NCBI GenBank assembly: GCA_003952965.2
Contig: CM025852.1
Location: 5,427,591-5,491,590, forward strand
Source: Morella rubra
Taxonomy: Eukaryota; Streptophyta; Magnoliopsida; Fagales; Myricaceae
Reading direction: 5' to 3'
Length of the DNA: 64,000 nucleotides
Shown in pieces: positions 11,840 through 21,926 of this stretch (positions are counted from its first letter, which is position 1; each line of letters opens with the position of its first letter). Under the pieces are notes generated by a model that saw only the letters and a list, made by a program, of their open reading frames with translations, had not been told where the DNA came from and ran no database searches. The translations under genes and the position numbers were made by a program.

Positions 11840-14800
11840 ATTAAAGCAGCTAAGATTTTCTGTCTGAAACTATAAATAAAGAGAGAAAAGGGCCAGAACG
11901 AAAGAGATTCGAAAGAAGCTGAAAGAATTTATGGAGTGCTGGAAAATAGAGGGAGGTCTCTGTCGTCTTGTTTTTTCGGAGTTGTTGCTCGCAGTTGGTA
12001 ATTTTTTTTGGTTTTTATCACTTGTTGCTCGGGTCTGGAGTCTTCACTATAGGTTGGTATTGGTACGGTGGTGGAGACGCTTGGGAGTCTGAGCTCTGAA
12101 AGTAAGGATAAGACATGAAGGGCGCGTAGGAGTCAAAAGCAGTAGGTGTTTTGGGTGCGTGAAAGAAAATAAGATATTCTTGTTCAGGGGGTTTGTAACA
12201 CTTGCGGGGATGCTGGGGGGATGCGTTTGGGAGCCGTTGTTTTAAGATTGTTGCATCGCGGCGCTAACTTTAGTGGACAGGACTCCACAGAGAGAAAGAA
12301 GAGGAAAGAAAGCGCTCTGTGGTGCTGTTGAAGTCGAAGCGATGGATGCTTCTTGCTGAAGTTGCGATGTAAGAGTATTATTAAGAATGAGGAGAGGAGA
12401 GACGAGAGAGAGAGTCTGGGTCTGTCGGTGGTTTAGTTGTACACATAAGGAATAAAGAAAGCAGAAACTGCGCGATGCTAATGCAACGAGATGCTGGCAG
12501 TGCTGTCTAGAAGATGACCAACTGTGAGGGTTGCAAGCTAATACAAGATGCTATTGCATGCTCTATACGAGGGAAAGAAAAGGAAAGTATGTGTTCGGTC
12601 AAGTGTTTATGATTGTTATATAGCGCTTTCAAAGATCTTCATCTCGAAAGAGACATCCTTGTTTGTGTCGATTTGTATGGTATAGCGTGACTTACTGTTT
12701 CTTGCTCATTACGCTAGAGCTTCCGTCAATCTGAGGCAGGCTTCCTAGCAAGAGTATGCGGAAGTTATGATGAGCCGCTGGCATACAAAACAAAATCTGA
12801 TTTGTCGAAAGTTACTTATTTAGTATTTTTGTTAGCTTTTTGCAGAATAAATCTCATGAAGATCCCCAGGATTTCAGTATTATTTGGTGGATAGATGGAT
12901 TTTGAATATTTATTTCTAAGAATGAGGGTGTCATGTCTTTTATGTATTCATTGAGGTTTATTATGCTTCGACTGGACCATCCGTGCTTGACAGTTATGAT
13001 ATAAATCAGTGTGTTAGGTTTTAGAGTTAGCATCGAGATGGACATTCGATTAAGTGCTTCATTTGTACAAATTTTCACGGGAAGATATTTTAAAATAAGA
13101 TAAGTAAAAAGCGATGACATATATAGATGCACGATGTCAGAAGACAACAATGACTAATATATCTCCGAAAGTTTTTTAAGCTATTTCGGATCTGAGGATT
13201 GATGTATATACTTTATAACTTGTGTAATTAAGATTATGTGAAATGGCTGGGAAATTAGGAACCTGTAGGAAGATAGAGGTTTACCGGTAATTTTGTACTC
13301 TGATTTCGTTTCCGGGTGAAATTGTCAGGATGAAAACTGCAGGTCAGGTGGAAACATTGTAAGATCAAGCTCAAGTTTGGGTCAAATCAGGGTAGGAAAT
13401 CACGTGGCGTGGTGCTCGGGTAGAGGTTTTCTATTAAAGAAGTGGATGTCGATGATTTCATGTATCTGGGCTGTTGGCTAATTGTGCATGATAGAGAAAG
13501 TTGGAAGGAGGGAAACTCATCGGACCGTAAGATAATGAAATCGCAGGTGCGAGACAAGCCGAGGGTGAGCGGACCAGTGATTTCACGTATGTGTTAGACT
13601 GAAGATCTGTAGAGTATCGGTAGATATGTAACGTGATTCATAGACTGAGTTTCATATCCTAGTATTTCACCCACCGGGAAAATCGAAAATCAAGTTCCGA
13701 AAATGTGATCCGTGTTAGAAGCCTCTAGGTTGTGTTTATGATTTGGGTTAATTTTGTCAAGCCATGGATGTAGATAATTTGAGTTTAAGCAGTAATGAAA
13801 GTAATAATTAGAAGATAACAATCGATCTCGAGATACTTAACTTTATGAGAAAGTTGATTGGATTCATGAGATGATGGATGTTTTGTGAATTGGTGGAGTA
13901 TATATTTGGGGTGATTAGCTTGTTTGTAGTTTAATATCTTAGTATGTGATAAATGATGCGGTGAATTTGGTACATAATGTGAGACTGTAATCAATGCATT
14001 CGTGTGATGCTAATTAAACCTAAAAGCACTTGATTTATCATACTTCAAGCACGAGGTCAGTCGAGTAATCTAAACCTCAATAATACAAAAAATGACACCT
14101 CTCATTGCTTTAGAAATAAATATCCAAATTCCATCTATCACCCAATAATACTGAATTTGGGATCGATTCATGAGATTTATTTCCAAAAGATAACAAAAAT
14201 ACTAAATAGAATTTGACAAATCATGATTGTTTTTGCTTGGCCAGCCTCAATCATAACTTCGATCGCTTGCTAGGGAAGCTCTGCTCAGTTGCGTGACAGG
14301 CCTCTAGGTAATGAGCAAGAGAACAGTAAGTCACGGTATACCATACAAATGAAACAATGGAGTTCTTTGGAGATGAAGACTTTTGAAAAGGTATCAATCG
14401 ATAGAAATTACGAACACATACTTTTCCTTTCTCTTCCCTCGTATGAGCATGCAATATGCATCGTTGTATTAGCTGTGCAACCCTCACAGTATGGTCGATC
14501 TTCAGCAGCACTGAGCATCTCTTGTTGCATTAGATCGGCGATTTCTCTTTCTTTTTTCCTTGTGTACATCTAAAACGACCGGACAGACCCTCAGACTCGT
14601 CTCTCTTCTCTCTCTCTCTCTCATTTAATAATAATAAATGCAAACTTCGAGAAAGAAGCATCACCCTCAGACTTCAAACAGACACAGAGCAGCTTTCTTT
14701 CTCTCTTTCTCTCTGGAGTCTGGTCCATAAAGGTTGCGCGGGTGCAACATTAAAAAGGCTCCAAGATCAGCATCGAAGGTTACAAACCCCCTCTGAAAAA

Positions 14801-15100
14801 TATTTATTTTCTTTCAGGCACCAAAACCTAGGTGTTTTGACTCTCGCGCCCTTCATTGGCTATCCTTATTTTCAGAGCTCAGACTCCAAGGTCTCACCCA
14901 CCGTACAAACCAACCATAGGTGAAGAGTCCAGACTCCGAAGCATACAAGTTGATAAAAAAAAAAATTACAACTGAAAACTCCGAAAAAACAAACGAGAGA
15001 TCCCTCTTTTTCCAGCATCATAGAATTTCTTCAGCTTTCTTTCGGAATCTCTTTTAGTGGCCTTTTCATTTATAGTTTCAGACAGAAAAGTTCTTTGCTT
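11840..15100. other. Palindrome centre and sequence upstream of the CLE gene
   Basis: No coding sequence is supported. The fold point is near 13490, where 13396-13403 (GAAATCAC) pairs with 13577-13584. On the right side, 14600-14720 holds CT runs. This is the only sequence available as the CLE promoter. No clear TATA box was recognised in it. Confidence 0.5.
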
Positions 15101-15169
15101 CTTTAATTACTTCCTAGGGTCTTGAGCTGGAAGTTTCCATGCACGATCTGGGTCGTGGGAGTGAAGCAG

Positions 15170-15418
15170 ATGGGCCTCATGAGAAAAGAGTTAGTTTGCC
15201 TCTCTCTTCTACTTCTTGTTCTGCTACTGCTAGAAACGCCATCTTCTGCTGATGGGGCTGCCGCATTTGGAACCTTCAAAACTGGGTCCCCTCCCTCTAC
15301 GTCGAGTAATGCTAAACCCAATGGTGCCTTTGGAAGACATAAAGACGAAGATGGCGATGTTGTTTTTGGCGACGACAAGAGGAAAGTCTATACTGGCCCA
15401 AATCCTTTGCATAACTAG
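15170..15418 (+). CDS. CLE-family signalling peptide precursor
   Basis: The single-exon frame from ATG 15170 gives 82 residues with the three parts of a CLE pre-propeptide. Residues 1-28 form a signal peptide (Met-Arg-Lys-Glu, then a run of Leu/Val ending at TPSSADG). Residues 29-68 are a variable Ser/Pro/Gly/Asp region. The last 12 residues, RKVYTGPNPLHN, are the CLE dodecapeptide and end exactly at the stop, as in group-A CLEs without a tail. Known CLE peptides are cut out, hydroxylated on Pro and read by LRR receptor kinases in meristem, vascular and root signalling. Position 4, usually Pro, is Tyr here; Gly6, Pro7, Asn8, Pro9, His11 and Asn12 are kept. An earlier in-frame ATG at 15122 would add 16 residues in front of the signal peptide and is less likely; ATG 15179 is also possible. 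The subgroup is not assigned. Confidence 0.87.
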   Translation: MGLMRKELVCLSLLLLVLLLLETPSSADGAAAFGTFKTGSPPSTSSNAKPNGAFGRHKDEDGDVVFGDDKRKVYTGPNPLHN

Positions 15419-15429
15419 ATAAGTATATA

Positions 15430-15889
15430 GATAAAATTGCTTGGTCTCTTCTGCAATACAGACTATTAGTTAGACTTATTTCTTTAATCAATATATTTTC
15501 CTTCCTCTCCTTTCCCTGCTTTTCCTCTTCAAATTCTTTGATCATTTTGATTTGATGATATTGAGTTTCTGCTTTATGGTCCCCATAAATGTAAGCAATT
15601 TCTCAATTGCAGATAAAAAGTTTTGATGTTGGCTAGCTATATGAAATAACAATAAGGATTCATTAGGTTTTCCTTTTCTTTTTTAATTGGACATTTTCTT
15701 ATCTATAAGTTGTTCATATATGTCCTTCAAATGTTTAATAATCTCTGCACAAATGTAAACTATATTGTGGATATGGTCCTAATTAAAGAGTTCACATCAC
15801 TGAAATAGAGATCAAAGTACTCTTTTGTGGTTAATCTCCTGATTTTCTAACGATTGTAATGCTTGAAATTTCTATAAAATTGTAACCCT
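15430..15889. other. CLE 3' flank, no gene seen
   Basis: AT-rich sequence downstream of the CLE stop. No motif or coding signal was recognised. Its mirror is at about 11010-11480. Confidence 0.6.
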
Positions 15890-16001
15890 TCTTCTAATTA
15901 GATGACCCACTTTATTTCGCTTGGTATTTTATCCCCTTTAAGTATAATGTTGACAATTTTGCACTAAAGATTTGACTAAATGACATTACGTTGAAGGAGT
16001 A

Positions 16002-16316
16002 TTTTTTTTTTGGTAAGTCATATATTAATGATAACGAATTACAAATAGTTGTCTAGGGTGGGTCAGACCCATCAAATTTTAAAAAAAGTTTAAGCCATCG
16101 AGGAGCTACTCTGCTGGCCTAAACTTGTTTTGTAACATAGATCCTCTAGAGTGATGCATAAAGAACTGACAATGGCTCCACAGCCCTGTGCGCGATAAGA
16201 TCTGAGACTTACCTAATAGTAGAAGTATTGACTTTATGCTTATATGACTCGAACTTAGTCTGTCAAACTCATAGAGTTCGACCTCCCAACCATTAGGCTA
16301 GCGTCCAACGGGCTCA
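16002..16316 (-). mobile_element. tRNA-derived SINE, right-arm copy
   Basis: On the minus strand, box A-like sequence lies at 16285-16300 and box B-like sequence at 16244-16256. The A-rich tail appears on the plus strand as the T run at 16002-16011. The length of about 315 bp suits a plant tRNA-derived SINE. It sits between the CLE and DC1 genes. Confidence 0.65.
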
Positions 16317-16462
16317 TCAAATTTCCATACAAAAGTACACAGTTTTTGGAATATTGCAACCACAAAAATTTGTGGCACGGTCCTCTAGCGCAAGGATATG
16401 CGTCAGAAAGTCAATCTCGCTTGATTTTCCGGGCTACCCAGGATTTTGTAGAGGAGAGATGG

Positions 16463-16873
16463 TCACGGGCGTTCAATGGTCTTGGCTATTGATCTCCAAT
16501 CCACTGAGCATTCTGGTTGATTACGGGCTTCAAGGACCAAAGCCGAGTCCCCTTCTCTTCTATTAATGACATGATCAACTTTCTTCTCCAAAGCAATTTC
16601 AGGCGCAAGCAAACCCTCATGGTACTGCATATCACTGTAAAGTATGTGGGTTTGTAAATATCTGGTGGATCGTTGGGCCGGGTCTGAAAAAATTGTAAAA
16701 AGTTTCAAATCCAAGCTGCCAAATTAACCAGGCCACTTACTAGCTTGGGGTTTCAGCTGCATTGCTCGGGCCGAAGGCATGCGCGATGATATGGGTGTTA
16801 ACCAATGCTCTGTCGTAGTCTTCAACACTGCTATAGCCCCGTGAGGCCAGCTGAACTTATCTGGTTTCTGCAT
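16463..16873 (-). CDS. Unrecognised ORF remnant downstream of the DC1 gene
   Basis: The minus strand gives a short frame from ATG 16873 (MQKPDKFSWPHGAIAVLKTT), which stops near 16725. It is followed in another frame by an 83-residue stretch ending at 16463 (with HILYSDMQYHEGLLAPEIAL and EKKVDHVINRREGDSALVLE). The amino-acid make-up looks like real protein, but I do not recognise a family. It may be the end of a broken gene, or chance. The mirror at 9970-10420 is frame-broken. Confidence 0.25.
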
Positions 16874-17179
16874 GTTGTGTTGTTGAATGAATTATTATTA
16901 CTTAAAAAAAGCAATTAAAAGAACAAGTCAAAAGAAATAGCCAAAAATTCTAGTGAAGACCAAGTCTAAACCATGTTAAAACCTAAACATGGGATTTCAA
17001 AATCAAATTAGAAGGTCTGTGCCAGCTAATGAAAGTTTTTTTTTTCTTTAAAACCTAGACATGTTATTTATATATATATGGTGGGTGGCAGACGTTTGAT
17101 CTTGACATGAGAGACAACAACATTTACTAAAGAGAAAAACACAGAAACAAGAGGATTTAATTGAAGTCTAAGGTATTCT

Positions 17180-18650
17180 CTATCTAAGAAACTTATTTTT
17201 CGTAATTTTCTCAATACATTCATTGTTGTAGTGGACCGTCATCTGGCACTTAGTACGTTCTACGCCGAGAATCCCGATATTCTCATCACAGACATCACAT
17301 CGAGAGCCTAATTTCTTCCTTTGGGCAAAAGTGAGAAGATGCCGATGATATTCAGTTGTAATGTTCCTTCCAAATATAGGGTATCCATGATCATCTCCGA
17401 GAACGCATTCAGTATGAGCACTGAAGTCGCATTTCTTGCAGCAATAGAACCAGTAGTCTGGATTTGATCTTTCTTCTTCACAAATAAGACAATAATATTC
17501 TCCCGAATCATCTTCACGAACATACGCAAGTTTGAGTTGGTGTATGTCATACTCATGCCTAGCAAAGAGTGGAAGAACTGCACATCTGAAATCCAAGAAA
17601 GTCCTGCATTGTTCGCACACAAACATGCATGACAGCTCGCTGTCGATCAAGCTGCTATCACAAGCTTTGCATGATTGGGCTTCAGAACGTAAAGCCAGGA
17701 AAAGTGGGTGTTCATGACCTTCATGATTAAGAGGTTTTGAAATACATTGTAAGTCAAAATTGAGGTCACATGGGTCGCACCTGTAGGTAAAGCCGTACCG
17801 AAAATTTCAACAAGCCGCACAACAGAAGGCTCCATCAGGAGAAGGTGCCTTGTCAAGGAGGGTAAGCCGGCATCGGTGGACTCGTGTTGCATCTTCTTGG
17901 GTAGTTTACGACATGTCTCGTGGACAAAAAGGTGGCATTGATCGCAGCTGTAAAACGGACCCAAGATTAATCCCTTACACACTTCACAAAATCTGTCATC
18001 ATCGTTGAGTTTCTTTTTAATAAGGATAATGCTATGCTGATTAACAGCACAGGGGGAATGTTCAATTATGTCATAAGTTCCTTCGTCCTCTTCTAGCCTG
18101 GACATCTGATCGTCCTCAAGCGATTGCCTGCACTTAACCGCACATTCTGGGTGGACCCCAAAGTCACAACCTTGACAGTAATAAGCCGAATACTTTTTAG
18201 AGAAACTCTCACGGCAGATATTAAAGACTTCCACCTCTTGCTCCTTGATTTGATGAAGATAATAGGTAAGAGTAAGGATATGGTCATGCGGATAAATTTT
18301 GATTGTGCGATCAAGTCTGGCACAGCCGCTATCAACCAGTAGTGTGCAAGTGCTACATAACTGGGCAATTTTTCCAGTATCCTTTACGCAAACTTCACAA
18401 GGAAACTGCATCTCCTTCGCCATTGAAACGAATGCATGTTCGTCACAATTGTTAGGATTAGGCAACCTACTACACTTGATGTGAAGGCTAAAGCTGCAGG
18501 CATCACAACAGTAGAACGAGCGGATTCTTTCGAGAGGCTTAAGGCAGGCATCACGCAGATATTTTGATCCCCACACTTGGCGTACACGCAGTTATTAAAT
18601 TGAGGGGTTCCATTCTTTTTCCTGCCATCTGTTAAATTTAAACTTTCCAT
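17180..18650 (-). pseudogene. DC1-domain (Cys/His-rich C1) protein gene with frame breaks
   Basis: Read from ATG 18650 to the stop at 17180, this encodes a typical plant DC1 protein of about 480 residues. Repeated zinc-binding units are clear: FYCCDACSFSLHIKC, YYCQGCDFGVHPECA, YSCDQCHLFVHETC, YRCDPCDLNFDLQC, and YCCKKCDFSAHTEC near the end. DC1 proteins form a large plant family linked to stress and hormone responses. Three breaks are visible: a frame change near 18575 just after CVYAKCG, another near 17875, and an in-frame TGA at 17810-17808 in place of a residue after CCAAC. The noisy mirror arm shows the same TGA. It is either a recent pseudogene or a gene with residual sequence errors, which is plausible given the state of the partner arm. 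Confidence 0.8.
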
Positions 18651-18969
18651 ACTATTAACTCTGTAAAATCTATGAATGAAAGGTAAATGTAACAGTGGTT
18701 GCAAACATGCTATTAACTCTTTGTAATGGAAAAAATTTTAAAACTGAAAAACTGACAAACAACAAAGGTTGTAATAAATAAAAAGATAATTAAACAACAA
18801 ATAAGTAAACATTTCGGCGACCATCAAGAGCTGGTTTTAATAAATTCTTACGATAAGATAAATTAACATATACTAATTAACATTTGATGAAAGAAAAAAT
18901 TCATCAATCGTACTTTCCAGAAAGTCATTTTAGATATCAAATGTTTAATGATGAGACGTCCGACAACTC

Positions 18970-19070
18970 ACCTTTGAACTTAACAACTCCATCATAGTCA
19001 TCGCCCAGAAAGGAGACTCGCCACTTAACAAGTTCCTCAGCGATTTGATAATTTTGATAAAGAAAATTCC
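18970..19070 (-). other. Exon-like stretch upstream of the DC1 gene
   Basis: The minus strand reads without stops as IWNFLYQNYQIAEELVKWRV, then SFLGDDYDGVVKFK, and ends at a good splice donor (GGTGAGT). The phase does not join cleanly to the DC1 start, so its gene is unknown. It lies at the edge of the palindrome. Confidence 0.3.
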
Positions 19071-19325
19071 AAATGGTGGTGTGACTCAGCTACCGGGAAA
19101 AAAGTTCGCCGAAGGGAAAGAAGGCTGAAGAAGTAGGGTATACTTTGCTCACATTGTCTTTTTTCTTTGTTTCTCTCACCTTTATTGAAGAATTTTAATC
19201 CCAAACCGTGGTATGTCGACTCAGCTACCAAAAAAGGGTTTGTCAAAGGGAGAGAAGACGGTGAAGAAGTAGGGTAAACTCGCTCACATTTTCTTTTTTC
19301 TTTGTTTCTGTCTCGTACCTCTTTT
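19066..19325. repeat. Tandem duplication of about 120 bp
   Basis: About 19070-19180 and 19195-19320 are imperfect direct copies. Both contain GACTCAGCTACC, then AAGAAGTAGGGTA, then TCTTTTTTCTTTGTTTCT. Confidence 0.75.
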
Positions 19326-19639
19326 ATATTTGAATTATTAGATCTCCTGATCTGAGTTCTAATTTTAGTAGAAATAAAAATTTTAAAAATAGTGTTTTTG
19401 AACTTTTGTTGCATATGTAGAAGTGGGGTGATCATAATTAAAATGTTTCTTCGACACTTTCGTATTTTTTTGAAGAAAAAAATCAGCTTAATTAAATAAG
19501 ATCTCTTAGTTCAATATTTTGGTATTTTTATTTCATATTGGTAAATTAGGACGCGACGTGATATTAATGGTGTGATGAGCTTATTGATCAATGTGACTGT
19601 CATTTTTTGTTGGTAAAATTAAATTTACAGCAGAATCAA

Positions 19640-21265
19640 AATAAGTATTTTCCTCCCCGTAGAGTTATTAATCAGTTGCGCCCCAACTATAAAGTAACAT
19701 TTTTAACGCATTAAGCCTGAGTTGAGCCTTGCGGTTAGATTTTCCGTTGAAACAGGCATAATCGTCGTCACGTGCGTGGCTATACGATCTGACAAAAACG
19801 CCCCTCCACCCCAAAACGCACAGCATTGAAGACTCCAAGGTGAAGAGCCCCACAGTACCTCTGCCTCAATGGTGGCCGACTCTGAGTCAGAAACCGAGGC
19901 CTCTCTGACTCTCCTCAGTATATCTCGTTTAAATTCTCTTTTCTCTATTCTATTCAACCCTTCTCCTACCTCTAATTGCACTGCAAACCTTGTGACACAG
20001 CTTTCGAATGGGTAATTCTGCGTATTTTCACCATTTTTGTTCCCCATTTTGGTTTCTGCCTCTGTTTCCGCGTAAACACCTCCGGTCTCTTTCTCAGGCA
20101 CACTACTTCCATGGTCGAATCTCTGCAATTCCATAAGCTTCTCGACCAAATCTTCTCCAAGCATCGCTTCGATAACTTCTTTCCTCCTAAAGTATGCAAG
20201 TTTAAGGATGCAGTCCAAGGCCGCAGCTCCTATAGACCAATTTTCCGACAAGAGCTGGATAATTCTTGGGAGTTGGCAGTTCGATTCCATTTCATCTATT
20301 GAGTTCTAATAAATTCGATCAGTGAGCATAGAACTTGAATCGAACAACACAAACCCATCGAAATCAAGGCTTCAACAGTAGGACCCATAAACACCAATCC
20401 CACAATGACATTCTTGTTGAATCTAACTAGAGCATCCACAACAAGAGCTGCTTGAGCTCGAACACTCTCTGAACAACTCGAGTTACTAAGTATTGATTAC
20501 ATAATCGAAAATACCTTTGCTTGCAAAACCAAATCTTGAAACCCTCTATCGAAACCTTGACGCAAACGATTTCCGAGCTCGTCCTACGATTCTGTCGCTG
20601 TTGCAAGACATTGAATAACGTGGCGGTCAAGAAGCGCTTCAACTTCAGCCTCTTTCGTATATGCAACCCCGGCAATCTTGTAGTTTGTGATTTGGCGGTG
20701 AAGGATTACTTTGAGGTCATATCCCTGGAATTTTTCAAGCTTCTCGAGTAGAGCCTTGAGGTTGCGGATCAACTGAGAGAGGTTAAAAAATTTTGGGTCT
20801 CTGGAAAGAACGGTGCCGGCCTCCTTCAACTGTGATTTTGGAATTGGTGTTGCATGAAAGAGAAATGGGGTTGCTCTGTGGAACTTTGGAGGCGTTCTTC
20901 AGCGCTTCTAGCAGCGTTAAAACACGTTGATTTTCTAGTTCCTCATCAACTTCTTCCATCGTTGCTTGGGTATGAAGTTTAGTGACCGTGTGTGTGAGAG
21001 AGAGAGAGAGTGGGAGGCATCGGAAGGAGGGAAAGAATTAAAACGATGGCCAGTGCTGTGCGTTTTGGGGTGGAGGGGCATTTTTGGCATATCATATAAG
21101 GTGAAGACCACGTGAAATGCATGTGACGACGATTCCGTCTATTTCGATTTAAAAATCTAACCGCAAGACTCAAATTGAATAATGTGGTAATTGGCTAATG
21201 CGTCAAGAATGGTATGTCGGGATTGTATTTGTAATTTGTTTGAAAATTTGAGGGCGCAAAGTGAT
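19640..21265. mobile_element. Long-TIR element with captured ARM-repeat gene (Pack-type)
   Basis: About 19700-19835 and 21040-21205 are inverted copies. Both share GCATTA, CTTGCGGTTAGATTTT, AATCGTCGTCAC and CCCCTCCACCCCAAAACGCA in order. Outside these lie TTGCGCCCC on the left and GGGCGCAAAGTGATGTTTTCCC on the right, the same kind of terminus as the Mutator-type MITEs here. The interior is intron-free and holds the ARM-repeat pseudogene. No transposase was seen. The exact ends and target duplication could not be fixed. Confidence 0.7.
19850..20959 (-). pseudogene. ARM-repeat protein pseudogene captured in TIR element
   Basis: From ATG 20959 the minus strand begins EEVDEELENQRVLTLLEALK, followed by VLSRDPKFFNLSQLIRNLK and LVLQAKVFSI. 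It continues with VDALVRFNKNVIVGLVFMGP, PRIIQLLSENWSIGAAALD and EDLVEKLMELQRFD. These helical, Leu-rich blocks fit an uncharacterised plant ARM-repeat superfamily protein. Breaks include a frameshift near 20825, a stop at 20584, further stops between 20500 and 20290, and a last open frame that runs out into the terminal repeat. The gene was probably full length from its own start when copied, then decayed. Confidence 0.7.
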
Positions 21266-21289
21266 GTTTTCCCGATATTTAAAGTATAA

Positions 21290-21655
21290 GACAAAATTAG
21301 CACTAACTCTCTCAAACTGGCACCTTATTTTAAATGCGTCTATCAATTAACTACCAATTTTGGTAATTAGTATCTTTAATTAATTGTCACAGCCTTGGTA
21401 ATTAGTAATATCTTTAATTGCTCTCACACGTATAGATGCGAAGGAGATTGTATGAAAGATCTAATTGCACGGATTCCTCGATTATGAGTCTCCAATTGTG
21501 TCTTTCGAACAAAATATCATGCTTCTAGAATTCTGTCCTCATGACTCATAATATCTTTTCGTCCCATCGAGAGAGAGATTTGAAGGCAAATTTAGCTCTA
21601 ACTCTCTTAAACTGACACCTTATATTTGTAATGCGTCCATAAATTAATTACCCAT
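21290..21655. repeat. Pair of about 65-bp direct repeats
   Basis: About 21293-21355 and 21588-21655 both carry TAACTCTCT, AAACTG, CACCTTAT, AATGCGTC and AATTAA in the same order. No gene is seen between 21265 and 21925. Confidence 0.55.
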
Positions 21656-21926
21656 TAAACCTTTTTTTATTCATGGATGTATGAACTGGCTGAATGTAAT
21701 TGGAAATCGTCTGGATCTTGAGGCTCATTGATTTTCGTTTGAGATGGCATGCTGGTATATATATATATATATCCGAACAAAGCATGTAAGGAAAAGGATT
21801 AAATGTCCATTGGAGACCTCAAGCGACCATAATTGAATTAATCTTTCCTGAACAGGTATTGTTGCTTTAAAATGAACAATAAAAAATGAAGTCTCCCTCT
21901 CCAAAAACAGCAGAAGACGATTTCCT

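Larger units (their letters stand above)
7430..13490. repeat. Left arm of a large palindrome (noisy mirror of 13490-19070)
   Basis: Read as its reverse complement, this stretch follows 13490-19070 throughout. Matching points include 7512 with about 19030, 8140 with 18440, 9560 with 17240, 11540 with 15370, 12900 with about 14120, and 13400 with 13580. The sum of paired positions grows from about 26540 to 26980 towards the centre, so the left arm is about 8 percent longer. The differences are scattered single-base insertions and substitutions that break every reading frame. The exception is 10358-11000, which looks identical to its partner. It may be an assembly or read artefact rather than real DNA. 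Confidence 0.85.
13490..19070. repeat. Right arm of the palindrome
   Basis: Partner of 7430-13490. This arm keeps readable genes (CLE, DC1) and looks like ordinary plant DNA, so it is the better version of the sequence. Homology to the left arm ends between about 19030 and 19110. Confidence 0.85.
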
